This document shows, one piece after another, positions 49,401 through 63,800 of a stretch of DNA of 64,000 bases. The stretch is taken from contig OY756969.1 in assembly GCA_963580455.1 (NCBI GenBank), forward strand, positions 10,059,501 to 10,123,500, given 5' to 3'. Below the pieces are notes generated by a model. It ran no database searches, was not told where the DNA came from, and was given only the letters and a program-made list of their open reading frames with translations. This DNA is from Euonymus europaeus (taxonomy: Eukaryota > Streptophyta > Magnoliopsida > Celastrales > Celastraceae). The first letter of the stretch is position 1. The number at the start of each line of letters is the position of its first letter. The translations under genes were made by a program, and so were the position numbers.

Positions 49401-49793
49401 AAGTTAGGGTTTTGGCATCGAAATAATCTATGCAACTTATACTCGTAAAATTTGAAATAAGATAACAATATAGAGTGTACACCGAGCAATTTTGGTGGTT
49501 CGAAATTGCTCAACTCTCTCTATGGAGGAGCTTTTAAACGTTTTGTCCCTTTCTCATAGAAAGTTGGTGTTTTGGCATCGAAATAATCTTGGAAGCTTAT
49601 ACTCATAAAATTTGACATAGAAGAACAATAAAAAGTGTACACCGAGTAACTTTGATAGTACGAAATTGCTCAACTCTCTCTATGGAGAAGCTTTTAACGA
49701 TTTTGTCCATTTGTCATAGAAAGTTGGTGTTTTGGCATCGAAATAATCTCAAAAGCTTATACTCGTGAAATTTGACGTAGAAGAACAATAAAA
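46482..49793. repeat. 3312-bp higher-order repeat, copy 2
   Basis: It shares with copy 3, against copy 1, TTTTGTCCTTTTGTG, AATAATTGGGAG and AATTTGTTATAG, so copies 2 and 3 are the closest pair. A private change is GATGCTGTCC near 48898. Confidence 0.88.
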
Positions 49794-52700
49794 GGTGTAC
49801 ACCGAGCAACTTTGATGGTCCGGAATTGCTCAACACTCTCGATGGAGGTGTTTTTAATGGTTTTGCCCAATTTAGAGCGAAATTTGTTCTCTAGACAACA
49901 AAACAATCTACGAATCGAATACTAGTAAATCTGGACATAAAGAAATAATTGGGAGTGTATGCCTATCAACTTTCATGATTCAGAATTGCTCATTCTATCC
50001 ATGGAGGAGCCTTTAACGGTTTTGTCCTTTTGTGATACAAAGTTAGGGGTTTGGCATGGAAATAGTCTATGGAGCTTATTCTCATAAAATTTGACATAAG
50101 AGAACAATATAAAGTGTACACCGAGTGCTTTTAACGGTTTTGTCCATTAGTCAGAGAAAGTTCGTGTTTTGTCATCGAAATAATCTAGGAAGCTTATACT
50201 CGTAAAATTTTACATAGAAGAATAATAAAAGTGTACACCGAGGAACTTTGATAGTCCGAAATTGCTCAACTCTCTCGATGGAGATATTTTTATGGTTTTG
50301 ACCAATTTAGAACGAAATTTGTTCACTTGACAACAAAACAATCTTCAAAGAGAATACTAGTAAATGTGGAAAAAAGAAATAATACAAAGTGCATACCTAT
50401 CAAAATTGATTATTCGTAATTACTCACATTTATCCATAGAGGAGCCTTTAACGGTTTTGTCAATTTGTGATACAAAGTTGGGGTTTTCCTTCGAAATAAT
50501 CTATGGAGCTTATACTCATAAAATTTGACATATGAGAACAATAAAAAGTGTACACCCAAAAACTTTGATAGTTTGGAATCGCTCAACTATCTTTTTGGAG
50601 AAGCTTTTAACGGTTTTGTCCATTTGTCAAAGAAAGTTGGTGTTTTGGCATCGAAATAATCTTAGAACTTATACTCGTAAAATTTGACATAGAAAAACAA
50701 TAAAAAGTGTACACAGAGCAACTTTGATGGTTCAGAATTGCTCCACTCTCTCTATAGAGGAGCTTTTAACGGCTTTGTCCATTTGTCATAGAAAGTTATT
50801 GTTTTGGCAACGAAATAATCTTAGAAGCTTATACTCGTAAAATTTGACATAAAAGAACAATAAAAAGTGTACGCCTAGAAACTTTGATGGTTCGAAATTG
50901 CTCAACTCACTCTATGGTGGAGCTTTTAACGGTTTTGTCCATTTGTCATAGAAAGTTGTTATTTTGGCATCGAAATAATCTCAGAAGCATATATTCGTAA
51001 AATTTGACATAGAAAAACAATAAAAAGTGTACACCAAGCATCTTTGGTGGTCCGAAATTGCTCAACTCTCTCGATTGAGATATTTTTTAAGGTCTTGCCC
51101 AATTTAGAACGAAATTTGTTCCCTTGACAACAAAACAACATACGAAGAGAATACTAGTAAATCCGGACAGAAAGAAATAATACAAAGTGCATACCTATCA
51201 ATGTTGATGATTCGGAATTACTCAATTCTATCCATGGAGGAGTCTTTAACGGTTTTGTCAATTTGTGATACAAATTTAGGGTTTTGCCATCGAAATAATC
51301 TATCGAGCTTATACTCATAAAATTTGACATATGAGAACAATAAAAAGTGTACACCGAGCAACCTTGATGGTTTGGAATTGCTCAACTCTCTTTTCGGAGG
51401 AGCTTTTAACGGTTTTGTCCATTTGTCAAAGAAAGTTCGTGTTTTGGCATTGAAATAATCTCAGAAGCTTATACTCGTAAAATTTGTTATAGAAGAACAA
51501 TAAAAAGTGTACACCGAGCAACTTTGATGGTTCGGAATTGCTCAACTCTCTCTATGGAGGAGCTTTTAACGGTTTTGTCCATTTGTCATAGAAAGTTGTT
51601 GTTTTGGCATCGAAATAATCTCAGAAGCTTATACTTGTAAAATTTGGCATAGAAGAACAATAAAAAGTGTACGCTGAGCAACATTGATGGTTTGAAATTT
51701 CTCAACTCTCTCTACAGAGGAGTTTTTAACGGTTTTGTCCATTTGTCATAGAAAGTTGTTGTTTTGGTATCGAAATAATCTCACAAGCTTATACTCGTAA
51801 AATTTGACATAGAAGAACAATAAAAAGTGTACACCGAGCAACCTTGATGATCCGAAATTTCCCAACTCTCTCGACAGAGGTGCTTTAATCGGTTTTCTCC
51901 ATTTAAGAAGGAAATTTATTCTCTTGACAATAAAACAATCTACGAAGTGAATACTAGTAAATTTATACATAAAGAAACAATAAAAAGTGCATAACTATTA
52001 ACTTTGAAAGTTTGGAATTACTCAATTCTATCCATGGAGGAGCCTTTAATGGTTTGTCCATTTATCATACAAAGTTGGGGTTTTGACATCGAAATAATCT
52101 ATGGAGCTTATACTCATGAAATTTGACACATGAAAACAATAAAAAGTGTACACCGAGCAACATTGATGATTCGGAATTGCTCAACTCTCTCTGTGGAGTA
52201 GCTTTTAATGATGTTGTCCATTTGTCATAGAATGTTGGGATTTTGGCATGGAAATAATCTAGCAAGCTTATACTCTTAAAGTTGACGTATAAGAACAATA
52301 AAAAGTGTACACCGAGCAACTTTGATGGTCCGAAATTGCTAATCTCTCTCTATGTAGGAGCTCTTAACGGTTTTCTCCATTTGTCATAGAAAGTTGGTGT
52401 TTTGGCATCGAAATAATCTCATAAGCTTATACTCGTAAAATTTGACATAGAAGAACGATAAAAAATGTACGCCGAGCAACTTTCATGGTCCGAAAGTCCC
52501 CAACTCTCTCGATGGATGTGTTTTTAATGGATTTGCCCAATTTAGAAAGAAATTTGTTCTCTTGACAACAAAACAATCTACGAAGCGAATACTGGTAAAT
52601 GTGGGCTAAAAGAAACAATAAAAACTGTATGACTATAAACTTTGATGATTCGGAATTACTCAATTATATCCATGGAGGAGCTTTTAACTATTTTGTCCAT

Positions 52701-53105
52701 TTGTGATAAAAAAAAGTTAGGGTTTTGGCATCGAAATAATCTATGCAACTTATACTCGTAAAATTTGAAATAAGATAACAATATAGAGTGTACACCGAGC
52801 AATTTTGGTGGTTCGAAATTGCTCAACTCTCTCTATGGAGGAGCTTTTAAACGTTTTGTCCCTTTCTCATAGAAAGTTGGTGTTTTGGCATCGAAATAAT
52901 CTTGGAAGCTTATACTCATAAAATTTGACATAGAAGAACAATAAAAAGTGTACACCGAGTAACTTTGATAGTACGAAATTGCTCAACTCTCTCTATGGAG
53001 AAGCTTTTAACGATTTTGTCCATTTGTCATAGAAAGTTGGTGTTTTGGCATCGAAATAATCTCAAAAGCTTATACTCGTGAAATTTGACGTAGAAGAACA
53101 ATAAA
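49794..53105. repeat. 3312-bp higher-order repeat, copy 3
   Basis: Near-identical to copy 2, with small changes such as a longer A run near 52706 and TAGAATGTTGGG near 52230. After about 53105 the sequence continues as a homologous but clearly diverged version of the unit start, so the array of identical 3312-bp units ends here. Confidence 0.88.
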
Positions 53106-56100
53106 AGGTGTACACCGAGCAACTTTGATGGTCCGGAATTGCTCAACACTCTCGGTGGAGGTGTTTTTAATGGTTTTGCCCAATTTAGAACGAAATATGT
53201 TCTCTAGACAACAAAACAATCTACGAATCGAATACTAGTAAATATGGACATAAACAATTAATAGAGAGTGTATGCCTATCAACTTTCATGATTCAGAATT
53301 ACTCATTCTATCCATGGAGGAGCCTTTAACGGTTTTGTCCATTTGTTATACAAAGTTGGGGTTTTGGAATGGAAATAGTCTATGGAGCTTATTCTCATAA
53401 AATTTGACAAAAGAGAACAATATAAAGTGTACATCGAGCAACTTTGATGATTCGAAATTGCTCAACTCTCTTTATGGAGGGGCTTTTAACGGTTTTGTCC
53501 ATTTGTCATAGAAAGTTGGTGTTTTGGCATCGACATAATCTAGGAAGCTTATACTCGTAAAATTTTACATAGAAGAATAATAAAATTGTACATCGAGAAA
53601 TTTAATGGTCCGAAATTGCTCAACTCTCTCGATGGAGATATTTTTTATGGTTTTGACCAATTTAGAACGAAATTTGTTCACTTGACAACAAAACAATCTA
53701 CAAAGAGAATACTAGTAAATGTGGAGAAAAAGAAATAATACAAAGTGCATACCTATCAATGTTGATGATTCGTAATTACTCAATTCTATCCATATAGGAG
53801 CCTTTAACAGTTTTGTCAATTTGTGATACAAAGTTGGGGTTTTGCAATCGAAATAATCTATGGACGTTATACTCATAAAATTTGACATATGAGAACAATA
53901 AAAAGTGTACACCGAGCAACTTTGATGGTTTGGAATTGCTCAACTCTCTTTTCGGAGGAGCTTTTAACGGTTTTGTCCATTTGTCAAAGAAATTTGGTGT
54001 TTTTGCATTGAAATAATCTCCGAAGCTTATACTCATAAAATTTAATATAGAAGAACAATAAAAAGTGTACACCGAGCAACTTTGATGGTTCGGAATTGCG
54101 CAACTCTCTCTATGGAGGAGCTTTTAACGGTTTTGTCCATTTGTCATAGAAAGTTGTTGTTTTGGCATCGAAATAATCTCAGAAGCTTATACTCGTAAAA
54201 TTTGACATAGAAGAACAATAAAAAGTGTACACCAAGAAACTTTAATATTCCAAAATTGCCCAACTCTCTCGACAGAGGTGCTTTAATCGGTTTTTTCCAA
54301 TTAAGAAGGAAATTTGTTCTATTGACAATAAAACAATCTAAGAAGTGAATACTAGTAAATTTAAACATAAAGAAACAATAAAAAGTACATAACTATTAAC
54401 TTTGAAAGTTTGGGATTACTCAATTCTATCCATGGAGGAGCTTTTAAAGGTTTGTCCATTTATGATACAAAGTTAGGGTTTTGCCATCGAAATAATCTAT
54501 GGAGCTTACACTCAAAGAATTTGACATATGAGAACAATAAAAAGTGTACACCAAACAACTTTGATAGTTTGGAATTGCTCAACTCTCTTTTTGGAGGAGC
54601 TTTTAATGGTTTTGTCCATTTGTCAAAGAAAGTTGGTGTTTTGCCATCGAAATAATCCCAGAAGCTTATACTCGTAGAATTTGACATAGAAGAACAATAA
54701 AAAGTGTACACCGAGCAACTTTGATGGTTCGGAATTGATCAACTCTCTCTATGGAGGAGTTTTTACCTGTTTTGTCCATTTGTCATTGAAAGTTGTTGTT
54801 TTGGCATCGAAATAATCTTAGAAGCTTATACTCGTAAAATTTGACATAGAAGAACAATAAAAAGTGTACACCGAGCAACTTTGATGGTCCAAAATTGCTC
54901 ATCTCTCTCTATGGAGGAACTCCTAACGGTTTTCTCCATTTGTCATAGAAAGTTGGTGTTTTGGCATCGAAATAATCTCAGAAGCTTATACTCATAAAAT
55001 TTGACATAGAAGAACAATAAAAAATGTACGCCGAGAAACTTTCATGGTCCGAAATTCCTCAACTCTCTCGATGGATGTGTTTTTAATGGTTCTGCCCAAT
55101 TTAAAAAGAAATTTGTTCTCTTAACAACAAAACAATCTACAAAGCGAATACTAGTAAATGCGGGCTTAAAGAAACAATAAAAAGTGTATGCCTATAAACT
55201 TTGATGATTCGGAATTACTCAATTATATCCATGGATGAGCTTTTAACTGTTTTGTCCATTTGTGATAAAAAAAAGTTAAAGTTTTGGCATTGAAATAATC
55301 TATGGAGCTTATACTCGTAAAATTTGAAATAAGATAACAATATAGAGTGTACACCGACCAATTTTGGTGGTTTGAAATTGCTCAGCTCTCTCTATGGAGG
55401 AGCTTTTAAACGTTTTGTCCCATTCTCATAGAAAGTTGGTGTTTTGGCATCGAAATAATCTTGGAAGCTTATACTCATAAAATTTGACATAGAAGAACAA
55501 TAAAAAGGAAACACCGAGTAACTTTGATATCCGAAATTGCTCAACTCTCTCTATGGAGTAGCTTTTAATGGTTTTGTCAATTTGTCAAAGAAAGTTGGTG
55601 TTTTGGCATCGAAATAATCTCAGAAGCTTATACTCGTAAATTATGACATAGAAGAACAATAAAAAGTGTACACCGAGCAACTATGATGGTTCGGAATTGC
55701 TCATCTCTCCCTATGGAGGAGCTCTTAACGGTTTTCCCCATTTGTCATAAAAGTTAGTGTTTTGGCATCGAAATAATCTCAGAAGCTTATACTCATAAAA
55801 TTTGACATAGAAGAACAATAAAATGTGTACACCGAGCAACTTTGATAGTCCGAAAGTGCTCAACTCTCTCTATGGAGGAGCTTTTAACGCTTTTGTCCAT
55901 TTTTCATAGAAAGTTGGTATTTTGGCATCGAAATAATCTCAGAAGGTTATGCTCATAAAAATTGACATAGAAGAACAATAAAAACTCTACACCGGGCAAC
56001 TTTGATGGTCCGAAATTGCTTATCTCTCTCTATGGAGGACCTCTTAACGGTTTTCTCCATTTGTAATAGAAAGTTGGTGTTTTGGAATCGAAATTAATCT

Positions 56101-56864
56101 TGGAATCTTATACTCATATAATTTGACATAGAAGAACAATAAAAAGTGTACACCGAGTAACTTTGATATCCGAAATTGCTCAACTCTCTCTATGGAGAAG
56201 TTCTTAACGGTTTTCTCCATTTGTCATAGAAAGTTGGGATTTTGGCATCGAAATAATCTAGCAGGCTCATACTCGTAAATTTGACATAGAAGAACAATAA
56301 AAAGTGTACACCGAGTAACATTGATAGTCCAAAATTGCTCAACTCTCTCTATGGAGAAGCTTTTAACGATTTTATCCATTTGTCATAGAAAGTTGGTGTT
56401 TTGGTATCAAAATAATCTCAGAAGCTTATACTCGTAAAATTTGGCATAGAAGAACAATTAAAAGTGTACGGCGAGCAACGTTGATTGTTTGAAATTTCTC
56501 AACTCTCTCTGTGGAGTAGCTTTTAACGGTTTGTCCATTTGTCATAGAAAGCTGGGATTTTGGCATCGAAATAATATAGCACGCTTATACTCGTAAAGAT
56601 TGAGATAGAAGAACAATAAAAAGTGTACACCGAGCAACTTTGATGGTCTGAAATTGCTCAACTCTCTCAATTGAGGAGCTTTTAACGCTTTTGTCCATTT
56701 TTCACAGAAAGTTGGTATTTTGGCATCGAAATAATCTCAGAAGCTTATGCTCATAAAAGTTGACATAGAAGAACAATAAAAAGTGTACACCGAGCAACTT
56801 TAATGGTCCGAAATTGCTTATCTCTCTCTATGGAGGAGCTCTTAACGGTTTTCTCCATTTGTCA
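52870..56864. repeat. ~3994-bp higher-order repeat, copy 1
   Basis: About 25 monomers repeated almost exactly at an offset of 3995 bp, falling to 3994 and then 3993 after single-base deletions in copy 2. Its first ~235 bp overlap the end of the third 3312-bp unit, because both unit types share that stretch. Boundaries are approximate. Confidence 0.87.
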
Positions 56865-59800
56865 TAGAAAGTTGGTGTTTTGGCATCGAAATAATCTTGG
56901 AAGCTTATACTCATAAAATTTGACATAGAAGAACAATAAAAAGTGTACACCGAGTAACTTTGATAGTCCGAAATTGCTCAACTCTCTCTATGGAGAAGCT
57001 TTTAACGATTTTGTCCATTTGTCATAGAAAGTTGGTGTTTTGGCATCGAAATAATCTCAAAAGCTTATACTCGTGAAATTTGACGTAGAAGAACAATAAA
57101 AGGTGTACACCGAGCAACTTTGATGGTCCGGAATTGCTCAACACTCTCGGTGGAGGTGTTTTTAATGGTTTTGCCCAATTTAGAACGAAATATGTTCTCT
57201 AGACAACAAAACAATCTACGAATCGAATACTAGTAAATATGGACATAAACAATTAATAGAGAGTGTATGCCTATCAACTTTCATGATTCAGAATTACTCA
57301 TTCTATCCATGGAGGGCCTTTAACGGTTTTGTCCATTTGTTATACAAAGTTGGGGTTTTGGAATGGAAATAGTCTATGGAGCTTATTCTCATAAAATTTG
57401 ACAAAAGAGAACAATATAAAGTGTACATCGAGCAACTTTGATGATTCGAAATTGCTCAACTCTCTTTATGGAGGGGCTTTTAACGGTTTTGTCCATTTGT
57501 CATAGAAAGTTGGTGTTTTGGCATCGACATAATCTAGGAAGCTTATACTCGTAAAATTTTACATAGAAGAATAATAAAATTGTACATCGAGAAATTTAAT
57601 GGTCCGAAATTGCTCAACTCTCTCGATGGAGATATTTTTTATGGTTTTGACCAATTTAGAACGAAATTTGTTCACTTGACAACAAAACAATCTACAAAGA
57701 GAATACTAGTAAATGTGGAGAAAAAGAAATAATACAAAGTGCATACCTATCAATGTTGATGATTCGTAATTACTCAATTCTATCCATATAGGAGCCTTTA
57801 ACAGTTTTGTCAATTTGTGATACAAAGTTGGGGTTTTGCAATCGAAATAATCTATGGACGTTATACTCATAAAATTTGACATATGAGAACAATAAAAAGT
57901 GTACACCGAGCAACTTTGATGGTTTGGAATTGCTCAACTCTCTTTTCGGAGGAGCTTTTAACGGTTTTGTCCATTTGTCAAAGAAATTTGGTGTTTTTGC
58001 ATTGAAATAATCTCCGAAGCTTATACTCATAAAATTTAATATAGAAGAACAATAAAAAGTGTACACCGAGCAACTTTGATGGTTCGGAATTGCGCAACTC
58101 TCTCTATGGAGGAGCTTTTAACGGTTTTGTCCATTTGTCATAGAAAGTTGTTGTTTTGGCATCGAAATAATCTCAGAAGCTTATACTCGTAAAATTTGAC
58201 ATAGAAGAACAATAAAAAGTGTACACCAAGAAACTTTAATATTCCAAAATTGCCCAACTCTCTCGACAGAGGTGCTTTAATCGGTTTTTTCCAATTAAGA
58301 AGGAAATTTGTTCTATTGACAATAAAACAATCTAAGAAGTGAATACTAGTAAATTTAAACATAAAGAAACAATAAAAAGTGCATAACTATTAACTTTGAA
58401 AGTTTGGGATTACTCAATTCTATCCATGGAGGAGCTTTTAAAGGTTTGTCCATTTATGATACAAAGTTAGGGTTTTGCCATCGAAATAATCTATGGAGCT
58501 TACACTCAAAGAATTTGACATATGAGAACAATAAAAAGTGTACACCAAACAACTTTGATAGTTTGGAATTGCTCAACTCTCTTTTTGGAGGAGCTTTTAA
58601 TGGTTTTGTCCATTTGTCAAAGAAAGTTGGTGTTTTGCCATCGAAATAATCCCAGAAGCTTATACTCGTAGAATTTGACATAGAAGAACAATAAAAAGTG
58701 TACACCGAGCAACTTTGATGGTTCGGAATTGATCAACTCTCTCTATGGAGGAGTTTTTACCTGTTTTGTCCATTTGTCATTGAAAGTTGTTGTTTTGGCA
58801 TCGAAATAATCTTAGAAGCTTATACTCGTAAAATTTGACATAGAAGAACAATAAAAAGTGTACACCGAGCAACTTTGATGGTCCAAAATTGCTCATCTCT
58901 CTCTATGGAGGAACTCCTAACGGTTTTCTCCATTTGTCATAGAAAGTTGGTGTTTTGGCATCGAAATAATCTCAGAAGCTTATACTCATAAAATTTGACA
59001 TAGAAGAACAATAAAAAATGTACGCCGAGAAACTTTCATGGTCCGAAATTCCTCAACTCTCTCGATGGATGTGTTTTTAATGGTTCTGCCCAATTTAAAA
59101 AGAAATTTGTTCTCTTAACAACAAAACAATCTACAAAGCGAATACTAGTAAATGCGGGCTTAAAGAAACAATAAAAAGTGTATGCCTATAAACTTTGATG
59201 ATTCGGAATTACTCAATTATATCCATGGATGAGCTTTTAACTGTTTTGTCCATTTGTGATAAAAAAAGTTAGAGTTTTGGCATTGAAATAATCTATGGAG
59301 CTTATACTCGTAAAATTTGAAATAAGATAACAATATAGAGTGTACACCGACCAATTTTGGTGGTTTGAAATTGCTCAGCTCTCTCTATGGAGGAGCTTTT
59401 AAACGTTTTGTCCCATTCTCATAGAAAGTTGGTGTTTTGGCATCGAAATAATCTTGGAAGCTTATACTCATAAAATTTGACATAGAAGAACAATAAAAAG
59501 GAAACACCGAGTAACTTTGATATCCGAAATTGCTCAACTCTCTCTATGGAGTAGCTTTTAATGGTTTTGTCAATTTGTCAAAGAAAGTTGGTGTTTTGGC
59601 ATCGAAATAATCTCAGAAGCTTATACTCGTAAATTATGACATAGAAGAACAATAAAAAGTGTACACCGAGCAACTATGATGGTTCGGAATTGCTCATCTC
59701 TCCCTATGGAGGAGCTCTTAACGGTTTTCCCCATTTGTCATAAAAGTTAGTGTTTTGGCATCGAAATAATCTCAGAAGCTTATACTCATAAAATTTGACA

Positions 59801-60858
59801 TAGAAGAACAATAAAATGTGTACACCGAGCAACTTTGATAGTCCGAAAGTGCTCAACTCTCTCTATGGAGGAGCTTTTAACGCTTTTGTCCATTTTTCAT
59901 AGAAAGTTGGTATTTTGGCATCGAAATAATCTCAGAAGGTTATGCTCATAAAAATTGACATAGAAGAACAATAAAAACTCTACACCGGGCAACTTTGATG
60001 GTCCGAAATTGCTTATCTCTCTCTATGGAGGACCTCTTAACGGTTTTCTCCATTTGTAATAGAAAGTTGGTGTTTTGGAATCGAAATTAATCTTGGAATC
60101 TTATACTCATATAATTTGACATAGAAGAATAATGAAAAGTGTACACCGAGTAACTTTGATATCCGAAATTGCTCAACTCTCTCTATGGAGAAGTTCTTAA
60201 CGGTTTTCTCCATTTGTCATAGAAAGTTGGGATTTTGGCATCGAAATAATCTAGCAGGCTCATACTCGTAAATTTGACATAGAAGAACAATAAAAAGTGT
60301 ACACCGAGTAACTTTGATAGTCCAAAATTGCTCAACTCTCTCTATGGAGAAGCTTTTAACGATTTTATCCATTTGTCATAGAAAGTTGGTGTTTTGGTAT
60401 CAAATTAATCTCAGAAGCTTATACTCGTAAAATTTGGCATAGAAGAACAATTAAAAGTGTACGGCGAGCAACGTTGATTGTTTGAAATTTCTCAACTCTC
60501 TCTGTGGAGTAGCTTTTAACGGTTTGTCCATTTGTCATAGAAAGCTGGGATTTTGGCATCGAAATAATATAGCAAGCTTATACTCGTAAAGATTGAGATA
60601 GAAGAACAATAAAAAGTGTACACCGAGCAACTTTGATGGTCTGAAATTACTCAACTCTCTCAATTGAGGAGCTTTTAACGCTTTTGTCCATTTTTCACAG
60701 AAAGTTGGTATTTTGGCATCGAAATAATCTCAGAAGCTTATGCTCATAAAAGTTGACATAGAAGAACAATAAAAAGTGTACACCGAGCAACTTTAATGGT
60801 CCGAAATTGCTTATCTCTCTCTATGGAGGAGCTCTTAACGGTTTTCTCCATTTGTCAT
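56865..60858. repeat. ~3994-bp higher-order repeat, copy 2
   Basis: Differences from copy 1 noticed by eye include GGAGGGCC for GGAGGAGCC near 57310, one A fewer in the run near 59262, GAATAATGAAAAG near 60128 and CAAATTAATC for CAAAATAATC near 60402. After about 60.86-61.0 kb it continues into a more diverged homologue of the unit start. Confidence 0.87.
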
Positions 60859-63800
60859 AGAAAGTTGGTGTTTTGGCATCGAAATAATCTTGGAAGCTTA
60901 TACTCATAAAATTTGACATAGAAGAACAATAAAAAGTGTACACCGAGTAACTTTGATAGTCCGAAATTGCTCAACTCTCTCTATGGAGAAGCTTTTAACG
61001 ATTTTGTCCATTTATCATAGAAAGTTGGTGTTTTAGCATCGAAATAATCTCAAAAGCTTATACTCGTGAAATTTGACATAGAAGAACAATAAAAAGTGTA
61101 CACCGAGAAACTTTGATGGTCCGGAATTGCGCAACACTCTCGATGGAGGTGTTTTTAATGGTTTTGCCCAATTTACAACTAAATTTGTTCTCTAGACAAC
61201 AAAATAATCTACGAATCGAATACTAGTAAATCTGGATATAAGGAAATAATAGAGAGTGTATGCCTAACAACTTTCATGATTCAGAATTACTCATTCTATC
61301 CATGGAGGAGCCTTTAAGGGTTTTGTCCATTTGTGATACAAAGTTGGGGTTTTGGCCTGGAAATAGTCTATGGAGCTTATTCTCATAAATTTTGACATAA
61401 GAGAACAATAGAAAGTGTACACCGAGCAACTTTGATGGTTCGAAATTGCTCAACTCTCTTAACGGTTTTCTCCATTTGTCATAGAAAGTTGGTGTTTTGG
61501 CATCGAAATAGTCTTGGAAGCTTATACTCATAAAATTTGACATAGAAGAACAATAAAAAGTGTACACCGAGTATCTTTGATAGTCCGAAATCGCTCCACT
61601 CTCTCTATGGAGAAGCTTTTAACGATTTTGTCCATTTGTCATAGAAAGTTGGTGTTTTGGCATCGAAATAATCTCAAAAGCTTGTACTCGTGAAATTTGT
61701 CATAGAAGAACAATAAAAAGTGTACACCGAGAACCTTTGATGGTCTGGAATTTCTCAACACTCTCGATGGAGGTGTTTTTAATGGTTTTGCCCAATTTAG
61801 AACGAAAATTTTTCTCTAGAAAACAAAATAGTCTACGAATCGAATACTAGTAAATCTGGACATAAAGAAATAATAGATAGTGTATGCCAATCAACTTTCA
61901 TGATTCAGAATTACTCATTCAATCCATGGAGGAGCCTTTAACGATTTTGTCCATTTGTGATACAAAGTTGGGGTTTTGGCATGGAAGTAGTCTATGGAGC
62001 TTATTCTCATAAAATTTGACATAAGAGAACAATATAAAGTGTACACCGAGCAACTTGATGGTTCGAAATTGCTCAACTCCCTTTATGGAGGGGCTTTTAA
62101 CGGTTTTGTCCATTTGTCATAGAAAGTTGCTGTTTTGGCATCAAAATAATCTAGGAAGCTTATACTCGTAAAATTTTACATAGAAAAATAATAAAAGTGT
62201 ACACCGAGAAACTTTGATGGTCCGAAATTGCTCAACTCTCTCGATGAAGATATTTTTTAAGGACTTGCCCAATTTAAAACGAAATTTGTTCACTTGACAA
62301 CAAAACAATCTACAAAGAGAATACTTGTAAATGTGGACAGAAAGAAATAAAACAAAGTGCATACCTATCAATGTGGATGATTCGGAATTACTCAATTCTA
62401 TCCACACAGGAGTCTTTAACGGTTTTGTCAATTTGTGATACAAAGTTGGGGTTTTATCATCGAAATAATCTATGGAGCTTATACTCATAAAATTTGACAT
62501 ATGAGAACAATAAAAGGTGTACACCAAGCAACTTTGATAGTTTGGAATTGCTCAACTCTCTTTTTGGAGGAGCTTTTAATGGTTTTGTCCATTTGTCAAA
62601 GAAAGTTGGTGTTTTGGCATCGAAATAATCTTAGAAGCTTATACTCGTAAAATTTGACATAGAAGAACAATAAACAGTGTACACCGAGCAACTTTGATGG
62701 TTTGAAATTGCTCAACTCTCTTTATGGAGGAGCTTTTAACGGTTTTGTCCATTTGTCATAGAAAGTTGTTGTTTTGGTATCGAAATAATCTTAGAAGCTT
62801 ATACTCGTAAAATTTGACATAGGAAAACAATAAAAAGTGTACACCAAGCATCTTCGGTGGTCTAAAATTGCTCAACTCTCTCTATGGTGGAGCTTTTAAT
62901 GGTTTTGTCCAATTGTCATAGAAAGTTGTTGTTTTGGCATCGAAATAATCTGAGAAGCATATACTCATAAAATTTGATGTAGAAAAACAATAAAAGGTGT
63001 ACACCAAGCATCTTTGGTGGTCTAAAATTGCTCAACTCTCTCGATGGAGATATTTTTTAAGGACTTGCCCAATTTAGAACGAAATTTGTTTCCTTGACAA
63101 CAAAATAATATACGAAGAGAATACTAGTAAATGTGGACAGAAAGAAATAAAACAAAGTGCATACCTATCAATGTTGATGATTCGGAATTACTCAATTCTA
63201 TCCATGGACGAGCCTTTAACGATTTTGTCAATTTGTGATACAAATTTAGGGTGTTGCCATCGAAATAATCTATCGAGCTTATACTCATAAAATTTGACAT
63301 ATAAGAACAATAAAAAGTGTACACCGAGCAACTTTGATGGTTTGGAATTGCTCAACTCTCTTTTCGGAGGAGCTTTTAACGGTTTTGTCCATTTGTCAAA
63401 GAAAGTTGGTGTTTTGGCATCAAAATAATCTCAGAAGCTTATACTCGTAAAATTTGATATAGAAGAACAATAAAAAGTGTACACCGAGCAACTTTGATGG
63501 TTCGGAATTGCTCAACTCTCTCTATGGAGGAGCTTTTAACGGTTTTGTCCATTTTTCATAGAAAGTTGTTGTTTTGGCATCGAAATAATCACAGAAGCTT
63601 ATACTCGTAAAATTTTGCATAGAAGAACAATAAAAAGTGTACGCCTAGCAACATTGATGGTTTGAAATTGCTCAACTCTCTCGATGGAGATATTTTTTAA
63701 GGTCTTGCCCAATTTAGAACGAAATTTGTTCCCTTGACAACAAAACAACATACGAAGAGAATACTAGTAAATGTGGACAAAAAGAAATAATACAAAGTGC

